Shown here: positions 1 to 10,317 of the stretch, one piece after another
How positions within the stretch are numbered: the first letter of the stretch is position 1
How the letters are laid out: each line of letters starts with the position of its first letter
The notes under the pieces: model-generated
What the model was told of the DNA's origin: nothing
Seen by the model: only the letters and a program-made list of their open reading frames with translations
The model's database searches: none
Origin: Rhodopirellula sp.
GTDB lineage: Bacteria; Planctomycetota; Planctomycetia; Pirellulales; Pirellulaceae
NCBI GenBank assembly: GCA_002698965.1
Contig: PAAT01000102.1
Location: 31,731-95,730, forward strand
Direction: 5' to 3'
DNA length: 64,000 nucleotides
Program-made: the position numbers and the translations under genes

Positions 1-58
1 TCTGAATTAACTTAGTGGTTTGGGGCGTGGAACCGAATAAATTGCTGGTGGAGGCGTT

Positions 59-1522
59 ATGCGAGTTGCCCTTGCTAAATATGGTCAGGAAACCAATTCG
101 TTTAGTCTGACGAAAACCACACTGGATACCTTTAGGCAGTTCGGTCTATACGAAAGAGAAGCGGTTCTGCAGTTTGGAATGTCAGCAGGTCCGTTTGCGG
201 GGCTCTCGAAAGCCTGTGCCGATCGTGGCGTGAACTGGACGCCCATTCCGTTGATTCGGGGATGGGCCGGCGCTAGTGGAATGATTACACAAGCAACGCA
301 TGCGTTCTTTATTGAAAGCATCTGTAGCGGACTTTCCGAAATCGACAACCTTGATGCTGTGTTTCTGGACTTACACGGGGCCGCTCAGGCGGAACACCTC
401 GACGATTGCGAAGGGGACGTTATTGAAAAGTGTAGGCAATTGGTCGGCAAGGATGTGCCGATCATCGTTTCTTTGGATCATCATGCCAACGTGACTGAAC
501 GCATGTGTAGAGACGCTAATGCGATTGTGGCTCATCGGACGCAACCCCATGATCCGTTTGACACGGGTTATCGGGCAGGTCTTCTGCTGATTCGAGAATT
601 GCTCGGAGAAGTTAGTGCGGTAATGGCCCTGCAAAAGGTCCCGATGATTACTCATCAGGAGCAGTTTCTGACGGCTCCCATCGGCCCGATGCGTGAATGG
701 TTCGAAAAAGCAAGAGAGTTTGAGCAAGACCCACGAGTACTGTCTGTCAGTCCGTGTCCGATGCAACCGTGGCTGGATATTTCTGAGGCAGGGTGGTCGG
801 TCATTGTCGTTACGGATGACGAGCAGGAGTTAGCTACCGGTGTCGCGCAGGAAATGGCCAGTTTTGCCTGGGATAATCGTCATCGCTTTATGCAGCAGCA
901 GAGCGTCGCTCCTGATTTGGCAGTTCAGCTGGCAATCGAGTCTGACCAGTTCGTGGTCCTCTCCGACACAGGCGATTCTGTTTTTGGAGGAGCGCCTGGC
1001 GATAGCACGATTTTGCTCCAGAAGTTGTTGGACTTAGATTGCCCGCAGGACTGTTTAGTCCCGATGGTGGATCGTGAGGTTGTTGCTCAGGCTTACGAGA
1101 TCGGTATCGGCAATCAGATGACAACCAGGATCGGTGGAAAACAGGATCATGTTTTTAGCCGGCCCATCAACGTCGAGTGCGAAGTGCTGGGACTTGGGGG
1201 GGGAGTTACGGAAGTTGAAGTGATTGGTAACCATTCGTATGACGCAGGCCGAACGGTCTTGTTACGGGTGAAGCATGTTTTGATTGCGGTCACCGAAACG
1301 GAAGGAATTGGTGGGAATCACCCTGTTTGCTATGAGCAGTTGGGGGTGGATGTGTCGCAGGCGAAGTTGGCAGTGTTGAAGACAGCCAGTAATTTCCAGT
1401 ATTACTCGGGATATCAACCACAGATTGTACGTGCGGATACCGACGGAATGACGATGTCGGATCTGGTTCGATTGCCATGGACCAGACTGATGAGGCCCAT
1501 TTTTCCTTTGGATCAGTTTTGA
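59..1522 (+). CDS. M81 family metallopeptidase (MlrC/microcystinase C-like)
   Basis: The 487-residue protein has the layout of the DUF1485/MlrC family, zinc-dependent hydrolases named after microcystinase C. Early residues carry the family-type ETNSF (11-15). The metal-binding region shows DLHGA (104-108), SLDHHANVT (138-146) and HRTQPHDPFDTG (159-170), whose Asp and His residues fit the expected zinc ligands. The C-terminal third matches the MlrC C-terminal domain and ends in a typical W-x(4)-RPIFPLD tail. There is no signal peptide, so it is probably cytoplasmic. A GGTGGAGG ribosome-binding site lies about 5 bases before the ATG. Most members in environmental bacteria have no known substrate, and I do not propose microcystin. 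It stands alone and converges on the DUF1501 gene downstream. Confidence 0.85.
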   Translation: MRVALAKYGQETNSFSLTKTTLDTFRQFGLYEREAVLQFGMSAGPFAGLSKACADRGVNWTPIPLIRGWAGASGMITQATHAFFIESICSGLSEIDNLDAVFLDLHGAAQAEHLDDCEGDVIEKCRQLVGKDVPIIVSLDHHANVTERMCRDANAIVAHRTQPHDPFDTGYRAGLLLIRELLGEVSAVMALQKVPMITHQEQFLTAPIGPMREWFEKAREFEQDPRVLSVSPCPMQPWLDISEAGWSVIVVTDDEQELATGVAQEMASFAWDNRHRFMQQQSVAPDLAVQLAIESDQFVVLSDTGDSVFGGAPGDSTILLQKLLDLDCPQDCLVPMVDREVVAQAYEIGIGNQMTTRIGGKQDHVFSRPINVECEVLGLGGGVTEVEVIGNHSYDAGRTVLLRVKHVLIAVTETEGIGGNHPVCYEQLGVDVSQAKLAVLKTASNFQYYSGYQPQIVRADTDGMTMSDLVRLPWTRLMRPIFPLDQF

Positions 1523-1538
1523 TTCACCTTGGGGAAGG

Positions 1539-2933
1539 TTACGAGATCAATTCATTAACCACATGGCCGTGGACATCGGTTAGACTGACGTCGCGTCCCC
1601 CAAACCGGTAGGTTAAACGATCATGGTCTAGACCTAGTTGATGGAAGACAGTGGCGTGAATGTCCTGAATAAGAAGTGGGTTTTCTACGACGCTATTTCC
1701 AAATTCGTCGGTTGCACCGTAGACGGTCCCGCCCTTAAATCCGCCTCCAGCCAAGAAGATCGAATAACCATCAACATGATGGTCCCGACCAACCGTATTT
1801 GTGATTTGGGGAGTATGGGGTGTGCGTCCCATTTCACCCGCCCAGATGACAATGGTATCGTCTAGTAGACCTCGTTGTTTTAAATCTTTGATCAGCCCGG
1901 CGACAGCTTGGTCAGTGATGAGTGCATTTTCACCGTGGTGTTTGACTAGCTGGGCGTGTTGGTCCCAAGGTGAATTGTTGACGTGTGTCAGTGGGCAGGT
2001 GATCTCGATAAAACGGACGCCTTGCTCGACCAGGCGGCGAGCTCGTAAACATTGCATCGCATAATATTTCTGATGTTCATTACTACTGTTGGTTCCGTAG
2101 AGTGTATGGATATATGCCGGCTCATCACTTAGATCCGCCAGTCCGGGAATGGAAGTTTGCATCAGGAATGCTTTTTCATAGTTTTGTATGGCTGCATCAA
2201 TGACTTCACTTTGGCTTGTTTGTTTACCAAATCTAAGATCTTGCTGTTTGAGGAGTGCCAACTTCTGTTGTTGAACGGCCCGAGAATCACTGGCGGTAAT
2301 ATTGTCAACCGGCGTCCCTTTGGCCCGCAACATCATGGCTGCATGATTAGCCGGCAGAAAGGAACTACCGAAATTCTCATATCCACCATTAGGAATCCAG
2401 TCATTGTTGAGCAGGACATAGCTAGGAAGATTGTCATTGTCCGACCCGAGTCCGTAGGATACCCAACTGCCCCAGCTTGGTGCCCGCCCCGTTTCCCGAC
2501 CCGTATGCATGAGTAACGCTTGTTGGCCATGTAGAGGTTGTTTTCCCACGAGGGACCTCACGACGCAAAGGTCGTCGGCAATAGATGCGATGTGAGGAAG
2601 TAAGTCGCTGACAGGGAGCCCACTTTCTCCCCGTCGTCGAGATGTCCAGCGTTCCCCAAGCCAAACTCTGCTGGCAGCACTTTGAGATAGCACAGAGACA
2701 TGTTCGGTTCCAATCGCTTTTCCTTCCTGTTTGGCTAACTCGGGCTTCGGGTCAAAAGTATCGACGTGACTGGGGCCACCATCCATGAAGCACAGGATGA
2801 CGTGCTTCGCATTAGCAGCATAATGAGCCAGTGGTTTCGCATGACTCGCGCGAGCAGCTAGAGAGGAGAAGGCCATCATACCAAAGCCGATGGATGCATT
2901 CTTTAGGAGTTGCCTGCGGTTAATGGGATACAT
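1539..2933 (-). CDS. DUF1501 domain-containing secreted protein
   Basis: DUF1501 family protein (alkaline phosphatase/sulfatase-like fold, function unknown), about 464 residues from the chosen start. An open frame runs further upstream to 2996 and into the preceding gene. The ATG at 2933 is preferred because it lies 16 bases after the stop of the upstream PSD1 gene and puts a twin-arginine-like signal (NRRQLLKNASIGFG) at the N-terminus. Family landmarks are CFMDGGPSHVDTFDPKPEL near the N-terminus, a WAGEMGRTPH block and a GRDHH block near the C-terminus. It is the second gene of a minus-strand pair with the PSD1/DUF1549/DUF1553 protein, a pairing seen repeatedly in planctomycetes, which suggests a joint secreted role. 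Confidence 0.9.
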   Translation of the reverse strand: MYPINRRQLLKNASIGFGMMAFSSLAARASHAKPLAHYAANAKHVILCFMDGGPSHVDTFDPKPELAKQEGKAIGTEHVSVLSQSAASRVWLGERWTSRRRGESGLPVSDLLPHIASIADDLCVVRSLVGKQPLHGQQALLMHTGRETGRAPSWGSWVSYGLGSDNDNLPSYVLLNNDWIPNGGYENFGSSFLPANHAAMMLRAKGTPVDNITASDSRAVQQQKLALLKQQDLRFGKQTSQSEVIDAAIQNYEKAFLMQTSIPGLADLSDEPAYIHTLYGTNSSNEHQKYYAMQCLRARRLVEQGVRFIEITCPLTHVNNSPWDQHAQLVKHHGENALITDQAVAGLIKDLKQRGLLDDTIVIWAGEMGRTPHTPQITNTVGRDHHVDGYSIFLAGGGFKGGTVYGATDEFGNSVVENPLLIQDIHATVFHQLGLDHDRLTYRFGGRDVSLTDVHGHVVNELIS

Positions 2934-2949
2934 TTGATTGTTGTCTGAG

Positions 2950-5900
2950 TTATCGGAGATAGATGAATTCTTTGGTATTGAAGATGGTGTGAGCAATGTC
3001 CGCCCAAATCTGATGGTGGTTCATTATCTCCTCTTCGGGGACTTTGAGTAAATTGGAAAGTTTAAATAAGGTGGACTCCCATGCGGAAAGAACGGCAGGT
3101 GAGACGGGCCGACTGTATGCTCGTACTAACATGGCTTCAAGTCTGGCACGAGGCTCTGTATCTTTTCGTTTTAAGACTTCGTGTCCCCATTGCCTTGCAA
3201 TTTCAACTGAAAAAGGATGGTTAAGTAGCGTTAGAGCCTGGGCGGGGGTGTTCGTGACATCTCGAGCCCCAGTTGGTATTTTAGGATCCGGCGAATTAAA
3301 AGTCGCTAGAAATTTCGCTGGTTCCATAATGGTGACCTTCGTGTAAATCATGCGACGGCGATTGGCGTCCACCGGGCCACTAAATAAACGTTTCATGTCA
3401 TCTTCGGCTGTTCTGTATGGATCGTGAGGGGCGCCGTAGAGCTGTCGATTTAGTGTTCCGGCGCTGGCGAGCATCGCATCACCAATGGCTTCAGACTCCA
3501 GTCTTCTTGTCGGATAGTGATGTAGGTAGCGGTTGGAGGGGTCAGCCGCAAGTGCTTCGGAATGGACAGCCCCTGATTGGCGCCACGTCTCGGTCTGTAA
3601 TAATTCTTTAATCAATGTCTTTGTGGACCAGCCGTTCGCGATGAACCTCAGCGTTAACCAATCTAAAAGTTCAGGGTGAGACGGTTGGCCTCCGAGTTTA
3701 CCGAAGTTGCTTGGTGTGTCAACGATCCCCGTCCCAAACAACCACTGCCAGATTCGATTGACGTAAACCCGCGCTGTGAGTGGATTGTCCGCCGAAGAAA
3801 CGAGCTCTGCTAGTTCTAAGCGACCACTTCGAGTTGAACGAAACGGAAGTGACTTGTTTTCATCTTCAGCAAACAAACGAAGGTAGCCGCGTGGCACAGG
3901 CTCGCCGAGGTCATAATAGCTACCACGGACGTTGAGACGGTAGTTTTGGCCGACATCATGGTCGGCCATGCTGTTGACGGTGCGAGGCGGTTGTATTTGT
4001 GCCTCGAGTGTCCAATAGTGATCTATCATTGGTTTTAGACGTTCATCGTTGCTGGATTTAGTGATCCAAGGGGTCTGTAACAGGTTGTTGAGAATTTGGA
4101 TCTGATCGTCAGTTGCCGTACCGTCCCCCCATGCTTTGACCATGGAAATTAACCATCGCTGATAAAGCAAGGCAGCTTCAGACTTGCTACTTGGAGGGCC
4201 GGATTCGAGCAGGTCGATAAAGGCGGTAAGCCGTTTTTTGGGCGAGCCGGGCCCTTGCGCCATATAAACCTTACTAATGGAGAACCAACTATTTGGTGAA
4301 GTTTCCATCTCTTCGGTGAGTTTAGTCCCTAAGCCCCATCGAGGAGGGAAGTTTGGGTTGCTTGTTTTCGTAGCGAATTCGAAGAAGATCTTCCTGTCTT
4401 CGTCTTTATAAAGGTTTAGTGTTTTCCACGCATAACGATCATTGGCGTAGTATTGTTGTTTCTCACAAAGAAATGCGTTGTCAATGACGGTGCGTTGTGC
4501 GGACAGATCCCCACCAGCAGCCAATGCGTGTAGGAAGACTCCTGAAAAATTATTGGCTAAAGGACTGCGGAGCGCCCCGTTAAGCTTACTAGACAATCGT
4601 GATGTCGCGATGCCGGGCAAAAGTAACGATTTGACAAATTCCTCTCCCTTGTGCATTGTAAATTCGCCAGACGCGGGAATTATTTCGATGCCATGGCCAT
4701 CGGTAAACCATCCCTCGACATTGCCCTTCCGAAAATCGGCTACCGGGATGTAATGGGCCTGGTTGTATTGCTCAGCTTCCTGATCGGTCGTTTGGTGTTG
4801 TTCCCTAAGAGAAACCCATTTTGCCGTAATTTCGGAATCGTCTAGTTTATGGACCTGGTTCCAGGGATGGTTGATGTCACCGATGGGAAGTTCCGAAGGC
4901 GGTTGAATCCGGTCCAGGGTTTCGGTGTTGATATTAGCCCTAAGATCGTCGGTCCAAACCTTAACTAAGGTATCTCGCAATCTATCTTTTGCAGCCGCCA
5001 GCTGTGTTTTGATATTCGCATTTCGACCTGGCAAATCAATGGTGCGGCTAATCCAACGGGAGGACATAAAGGTACCAGCGAGCGCGTAATATTCGGCTTG
5101 AGTGATGGGGTCGAGTTTGTGGTTATGGCATCTTGCACAGGAAATCGTCAGCGCTTGGAAAGTCTTGGAAAATGCATCGACCTTGTTGTCGATCATCTCC
5201 TGATGAATTCCCTCAAACTCCTGACTGTCGCCATGACGGTGTTCACCTAATTGGAAGAACATCGGACCTATATGGGATTCGACCAGCTGTAATTTCTTGT
5301 TGATACGAGGAGTGGGAAGCAAGTCGCCGGCAATCTGTTCGCGGACTAATTGGTCAAAGGGAACGTCGATATTGAAAGCGCGAATAAGGTAGTCTCGGTA
5401 ACGCCATGCTCCTTTCGCTGGTACATCCCATTCGTAACCATAAGTGTCGGTGTAACGCACGACATCCATCCAGTGGCGTGCGAATCGCTCGCCAAAATGG
5501 GGGGATGATAAATAATAAGAGATCGCAGTTTCCCAAGCCTGAGGTGAAGTGTCCGTTGTGAAATCGTGTCTTTCGGTAGCGGTTGGAGGTAATCCGGTGA
5601 GGGTGTAGCTAAGCCGGCGGAGGAGGGTGGATTTGTCTGCCGATGGCGCCGGGCTTAAACCTTTCGCGCGAAGCGCTTCGAGCACAAAACGATCGACGGG
5701 AAGTGTTGACCATGTATTTTGTTTTAGCTCAGGGGGAGCGTGATTTTGTAAAGGCTGTAAGCTCCAAAGTGATTTTCGACTTTGGAAGGCGTCTTCCCAA
5801 ATCTGTGCTGCAAGTTGTTCCGGGTTGGGGGGCATGTCGCGCGGGTCCGTTGCACCAGCCAGAATCCAGAGTTTAAAGTCGTTGATCACCGTGTCGGGAA

Positions 5901-6204
5901 GTTTTTCTTCCGGGGGCATTTCGAAAGAATCATGTTGCAAGGCGGAATACAAAAGACTTTCTTTAGGATTCCCGGGGATGACGGCCGGTCCATTATCGCC
6001 TCCTTTCCGCAGGGCTTCTCGTGAGTCAAGTGTTAAACCGCCTTTGATGTCTGCTGCGATCGTGCTATGACATTCATAACACTTGGCGACGAGGACAGGT
6101 CGAATTCGTTTCTCAAAGAATTCGATTTCGGAACTCGTATCTTCGCCAGTGAGAGAATGGCTTAAGACCACGTTCAGTAGTAGGGCAACGGCGGTTTTTC
6201 TCAT
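2950..6204 (-). CDS. PSD1 and planctomycete cytochrome C domain-containing protein (DUF1549/DUF1553)
   Basis: Large secreted protein of 1084 residues. After a hydrophobic signal sequence it carries a planctomycete cytochrome C-type domain with CYECH at residues 42-46, then a DUF1549 (PSCyt2) domain from about residue 160 including a second CxxCH (C356, C359, H360), a long middle region, and a DUF1553 (PSD1) domain from about residue 790 to near the end. The CxxCH motifs fit covalent haem binding, but haem attachment is not shown for this family in general. It is upstream of the DUF1501 gene with a 16-base gap and divergent from the PVC-type dehydrogenase gene at 6344. The biological role is unknown; links to polysaccharide use are inference from genomic context. 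Confidence 0.92.
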   Translation of the reverse strand: MRKTAVALLLNVVLSHSLTGEDTSSEIEFFEKRIRPVLVAKCYECHSTIAADIKGGLTLDSREALRKGGDNGPAVIPGNPKESLLYSALQHDSFEMPPEEKLPDTVINDFKLWILAGATDPRDMPPNPEQLAAQIWEDAFQSRKSLWSLQPLQNHAPPELKQNTWSTLPVDRFVLEALRAKGLSPAPSADKSTLLRRLSYTLTGLPPTATERHDFTTDTSPQAWETAISYYLSSPHFGERFARHWMDVVRYTDTYGYEWDVPAKGAWRYRDYLIRAFNIDVPFDQLVREQIAGDLLPTPRINKKLQLVESHIGPMFFQLGEHRHGDSQEFEGIHQEMIDNKVDAFSKTFQALTISCARCHNHKLDPITQAEYYALAGTFMSSRWISRTIDLPGRNANIKTQLAAAKDRLRDTLVKVWTDDLRANINTETLDRIQPPSELPIGDINHPWNQVHKLDDSEITAKWVSLREQHQTTDQEAEQYNQAHYIPVADFRKGNVEGWFTDGHGIEIIPASGEFTMHKGEEFVKSLLLPGIATSRLSSKLNGALRSPLANNFSGVFLHALAAGGDLSAQRTVIDNAFLCEKQQYYANDRYAWKTLNLYKDEDRKIFFEFATKTSNPNFPPRWGLGTKLTEEMETSPNSWFSISKVYMAQGPGSPKKRLTAFIDLLESGPPSSKSEAALLYQRWLISMVKAWGDGTATDDQIQILNNLLQTPWITKSSNDERLKPMIDHYWTLEAQIQPPRTVNSMADHDVGQNYRLNVRGSYYDLGEPVPRGYLRLFAEDENKSLPFRSTRSGRLELAELVSSADNPLTARVYVNRIWQWLFGTGIVDTPSNFGKLGGQPSHPELLDWLTLRFIANGWSTKTLIKELLQTETWRQSGAVHSEALAADPSNRYLHHYPTRRLESEAIGDAMLASAGTLNRQLYGAPHDPYRTAEDDMKRLFSGPVDANRRRMIYTKVTIMEPAKFLATFNSPDPKIPTGARDVTNTPAQALTLLNHPFSVEIARQWGHEVLKRKDTEPRARLEAMLVRAYSRPVSPAVLSAWESTLFKLSNLLKVPEEEIMNHHQIWADIAHTIFNTKEFIYLR

Positions 6205-6343
6205 GGGTTTTATTATAGGTGGTCATTGGGGCCTGTGCTTAGTTTTAAGCGTTCAGAGAAGAACTGGGTGTTCATTGGAACAAATGCGTTGCGATAGCCT
6301 AAAATAATGCATTAGGTTTGCTTTAAATAATTGGAATACTTGC

Positions 6344-9300
6344 ATGCGTTTGTTTCTCTTGGTGCCATTGCTTTCACTGGTGTGTTTAAACCATGGTGTT
6401 TTGTTGGCATCTGAAAAAATTCAGTTGGAAGATGGAGACGTTGTTGCTTTTTTGGGCGGTACTAATATGGTTCGTAGTGTCCGGGGCGGGGCACTTGAAT
6501 ATTATCTCACGAACGCCTTCGTTGATTCCCAAACAGAGGTGCGGTTTAGGGATCTCTCGTGGGAGGCGGATACGGTTTATCGTCTCGGGACGGTTAAAGA
6601 ACGTTGGCGTCCCGATGGTTTTGGTAATCGTTTGGAGCAATTTCGTCGCGTTGGCATGACGGTGGCCATGATGCAGTTTGGTCAAATGGAATCCATGGAT
6701 GGATTGGATCGTTTGCAGGACTTTGAAGAGCATTATCGTACTTTGCTGAAGGAGGTTGCTCAACAGGCCCGTCGTATCGTATTGATCACGCCAATTCCGT
6801 TTGAAAAACCAAAGAGCCCATTGATTCCGGATGTCTCCCTACACAATGTGGCATTAGCGGAATATGTAAAAGTTTCAGAAAGGTTGGCGAAAGAATTTGA
6901 CGCTATCTTTGTGGACTTGTTTTTCGATCGGGAGAAACAGAGAACCGGGAATGGTGTACATACTTTGGGCGGACATGAGATTATTACCGATAGAGAAATC
7001 GCTTTTAAGTTAGGAGTGATCTCAGGAGAAATTGAAAAGCCAGCCCTTTTTAATGCAGTGCAGGAGAAACAGCGTTTGTGGTATGACTACTGGAGGCCGG
7101 CAAATTGGAAGTTGCTTTATGGAGATGATTCGCGACGTGAGTTCACACGCGGGGGGGACACTTACATTCCATTTCGTGAGGAGTGGCAAAAACTGGTACC
7201 TTTGGTAGCCCGTGCTGAGGAACGGATTTTTGCGATCGCGCGTGGCGAAAAAGATCCCGGTAATAACCGACCAACTCCAGAGAAATTGTATGGTGATCCC
7301 AAGGCCGACATTCAGGCGGAACTCGAGTCATTCGTAGTCCCGGACGGGTTTGAAGTGAATCTTTTCGCTTCTGAGGAGCAAGGTCTTACTTCGCCGTTGA
7401 ATCTGCGATGGGATCCGTCTGGAAGAATGTATGTGACAGTGACAACGACCTATCCTCATGTCTATCCGGGAGATATTCCAAATGACAAAGTGATCGTCCT
7501 TGAGGATCTTGATCAAGATGGACGGGCTGACAAGTCAACCGTGTTCGCCGAAGGATTAAATATTCCGACGGGGATTGAATGGGGAGACGGCGGTGTCTAC
7601 ATTGGCCAGAATACAGAGATGTTGTTTCTGCGTGATGAAGATGGCGATCTTCAAGCAGATTCTAAAAGAGTGCTTTTGGGGGGATTTGGTAATGGTGACT
7701 CCCATCAGACGATCAATTCATTTGTTTGGAGTCCAGACGGAGAGTTATACTTTGGGCAGGGCGACGGTTGTGAGTCTCGTGTCGAAACCCCCTGGGGGAA
7801 CAGTGAGTTGTATCAGGCCGGATTCTACCGGTTGCGACCCCGCAGGCAGCAGTTAGACCCGCTATTGGATGACTTCATGGGACCAGGGAATCCTTGGGGT
7901 GTGGCATTTGATCGGTGGGGGCAGATCTTTTGTGTAGACGGTGCCGGTGGAGTAACGTTTTTATCCCCGGGGCAAATTCCTGTACATCACCGGAGAAGAT
8001 TAGGGCGTATTGGTGATCCTGGAGGTTACTGTGGTATTGGATTGCTAGATGGCCGTCACCTCCCAGCGGAATACCAAGGTCATTTCGTGGTGGGCGACTT
8101 TAAGCAGAATCGTATTAAAAGGTTCTCTCTGGAAGATCGGGGTTCCGGGTTTCAACTGAACTGGGAAGAGCCTTTACTGACATCGTCCCATCGAAACTTT
8201 CGCCCGGTCGATGTCAAGGTTGGGCCTGATGGGGCAGTGTATGTTGTGGATTGGTACAATCCCATTACGTGCCATCAGGACGATGCCTATCGACACCCGG
8301 ATAGAGACAAAGCACATGGGCGAATCTGGAGGATTTCAACAAAGCGTAACATTACTTTTCCACCCGATCTATTAAAAGCGCGAGTGGACGAAGTTGTAGC
8401 AAGTCTCGCATCCCCCGAACATGTTACTCGTTATTTAGCTAAGCGGGCGTTAACCGTGCGGGAGGATGCGGAAGTCTCCTTGGCAATTCATCGATGGGTA
8501 AATTCGTTGGATCCGGCTCAGGTAGATTATTCCCACAATTTGTTTGAAGCGCTTAGCGCTTTGGCTACGCTGGAGATTGTTGACCGGGGACTACTGAGAA
8601 AAAATTTAGTCTCACCCGATTCAAATGCCCGCGCATTTGCTGCAAGAATGGTGGGCCGCTGGAGTGATCGATTAGATTCGCCGCTAACATTGCTGACACC
8701 TATGGTTTCCGATCCACATCCTCGTGTCAGGCTTGAGGCTGTCATTGCCTGTGCAGCCATTCCGTCGCCTCAGAGTATTGCCGTTGCAGCCAAAGTTGTG
8801 CATGACGAAAAGGATGGGTGGATCGATTACGCATTTCGGCAGGCAGTTCGGTATTTGTCTCCGGTTTGGCGACCAGCGTTTGAGAACGGGAATTTGCAAT
8901 TTGAAAATGCGGCAGAGCTTGCTGCGGTCCTGTCAGAGTCAGGTGGGGGGGAGTTAGTCGATAGTCTTAAGAAATCCTTCGATAGTCCTTCTCTTGATTC
9001 CGAAACGAGACTGGAGGTTCTGACAAATATTCTGTCCGCTGGTGATCCCAAAGATATTTATAAGTTTGCATTGAACTCAAAGACATTTGAATTTGGCGAT
9101 GAATATGATGTCAAACTACATGGAAAAGCATTGCAGATTGTAGCAGACAATGCCAAATACCGAGATGTCCGACCCGAAGGGGATTGGCAGCCGCGGTTAA
9201 TTGAATTGGCAGATAGTCCATATGTAGGAGTCCGGGCCGGCGCTATCTTACTTGCAGGAGCCTGGGATGTGGATGCATGTAAATCCCAAATCTATTCGGC

Positions 9301-10198
9301 TGCAGAGGATGTCGGGGCGACTGATCAGGTAAGGATCGCAGCGTTTCAAGCTTTGGCGTTGTTGGAACAGGGGAAGGGGCGTGATGGGCTGCTGAAGTTG
9401 TTAGACGCTTCTTTGTCCATAGGCTTGCGAATGGAATTGATTGCGGCGCTAGCTGACTTGGATTCTGCCCGTGCGATGGAAGCAGGGGTGGAACTGTTGC
9501 AGGTTTCCGAAATGGACGATGAAAGTCGCCAACGCTTGCTTTCAACACTTTTGCAGCATCGCGGGGCGAACCAGCAACTTACGCTTGAAATTCAACAACG
9601 GGAACTAAACCGGAAACAGGCTGAGCAGTTGTTGGCAGCCCTGTTATCCACAGGCCGAGCAGAACAGCAATTACTGTCAGTTCTTGCTTCGAAGCTAGGG
9701 GTTAGTTCAAAACCACCGAAATTTAGCGAGCCATTGGTAAGATCTTTGAAACAACAAGCCATTACCGATGGGGACGCTAAACGCGGAGCAGTTGTTTTTA
9801 AGGCAGTGGCTTGTACGTCATGTCACCGTGTGAAGGGACAGGGAGGTTCCATCGGTCCAAACTTAACAGGTCTTGGTACGACTTTGTCCGGGGAACGAAT
9901 TATTGAAGAGTTGATCTGGCCTAACCGGCAGGTGAAAGAAGGATTTACTTCTCTCCGAGTGATCACTCAGGACGGGAAAATATTGCAGGGTTATGAACGT
10001 AAGACGAAGCAGAGCGAGGCAGAGGGAGGAGTTGCTTTACTCGATCCGCTGACCCAAACATTGATGGTGCTAAATGCTGATGATATTGATACGGTGCAAA
10101 AGTCACCTAGTGTAATGCCAGAGGGACTAACAAATCTATTAACAGCGCAACAGCTGAGTGATTTGATTGCCTTTTTGATGAGACGAGACGCTGAATAA
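6344..10198 (+). CDS. PVC-type haem-binding protein: SGNH-like, membrane-bound dehydrogenase propeller, HEAT-like repeats, cytochrome c
   Basis: A 1284-residue multidomain secreted protein with an N-terminal signal peptide. Residues about 25-245 resemble an SGNH/GDSL-type module (FLGGTNM start block and a late TLGGHEI). Residues about 330-690 match the PVC putative membrane-bound dehydrogenase N-terminal domain, a propeller with motifs such as PTGIEWGDGGVYIGQ and DWYNPITCHQDDAYRHP. An alpha-helical HEAT-like region follows (about 700-1100). The C-terminus is a PVC haem-binding domain with CTSCH (C1157, C1160, H1161). The arrangement is common in planctomycetes and verrucomicrobia, where the substrate is mostly unknown; a sugar or alcohol oxidation role is inference. 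It is divergent from the PSD1 gene (140 bases). Confidence 0.9.
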   Translation: MRLFLLVPLLSLVCLNHGVLLASEKIQLEDGDVVAFLGGTNMVRSVRGGALEYYLTNAFVDSQTEVRFRDLSWEADTVYRLGTVKERWRPDGFGNRLEQFRRVGMTVAMMQFGQMESMDGLDRLQDFEEHYRTLLKEVAQQARRIVLITPIPFEKPKSPLIPDVSLHNVALAEYVKVSERLAKEFDAIFVDLFFDREKQRTGNGVHTLGGHEIITDREIAFKLGVISGEIEKPALFNAVQEKQRLWYDYWRPANWKLLYGDDSRREFTRGGDTYIPFREEWQKLVPLVARAEERIFAIARGEKDPGNNRPTPEKLYGDPKADIQAELESFVVPDGFEVNLFASEEQGLTSPLNLRWDPSGRMYVTVTTTYPHVYPGDIPNDKVIVLEDLDQDGRADKSTVFAEGLNIPTGIEWGDGGVYIGQNTEMLFLRDEDGDLQADSKRVLLGGFGNGDSHQTINSFVWSPDGELYFGQGDGCESRVETPWGNSELYQAGFYRLRPRRQQLDPLLDDFMGPGNPWGVAFDRWGQIFCVDGAGGVTFLSPGQIPVHHRRRLGRIGDPGGYCGIGLLDGRHLPAEYQGHFVVGDFKQNRIKRFSLEDRGSGFQLNWEEPLLTSSHRNFRPVDVKVGPDGAVYVVDWYNPITCHQDDAYRHPDRDKAHGRIWRISTKRNITFPPDLLKARVDEVVASLASPEHVTRYLAKRALTVREDAEVSLAIHRWVNSLDPAQVDYSHNLFEALSALATLEIVDRGLLRKNLVSPDSNARAFAARMVGRWSDRLDSPLTLLTPMVSDPHPRVRLEAVIACAAIPSPQSIAVAAKVVHDEKDGWIDYAFRQAVRYLSPVWRPAFENGNLQFENAAELAAVLSESGGGELVDSLKKSFDSPSLDSETRLEVLTNILSAGDPKDIYKFALNSKTFEFGDEYDVKLHGKALQIVADNAKYRDVRPEGDWQPRLIELADSPYVGVRAGAILLAGAWDVDACKSQIYSAAEDVGATDQVRIAAFQALALLEQGKGRDGLLKLLDASLSIGLRMELIAALADLDSARAMEAGVELLQVSEMDDESRQRLLSTLLQHRGANQQLTLEIQQRELNRKQAEQLLAALLSTGRAEQQLLSVLASKLGVSSKPPKFSEPLVRSLKQQAITDGDAKRGAVVFKAVACTSCHRVKGQGGSIGPNLTGLGTTLSGERIIEELIWPNRQVKEGFTSLRVITQDGKILQGYERKTKQSEAEGGVALLDPLTQTLMVLNADDIDTVQKSPSVMPEGLTNLLTAQQLSDLIAFLMRRDAE

Positions 10199-10317
10199 CG
10201 GCTTACATAGGTTAGGTCTCTAAGACGAGTTTGTAGTTGCTTGTCAGGTAAGTATTCTTCGAATTTGATAAACTAAGGATTGTCGAAGCAACTATCTTTC
10301 TGCAAGGGAATTTACGA

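Noticed and set aside
1..15. Possible end of an upstream gene (codons for SELT then TAG)
   Set aside because: Only five codons are visible, which is too little to support a partial gene.
371..766. Antisense frame inside the MlrC-like gene
   Set aside because: Covers the conserved metal-binding region of the real gene in reverse; no protein family pattern.
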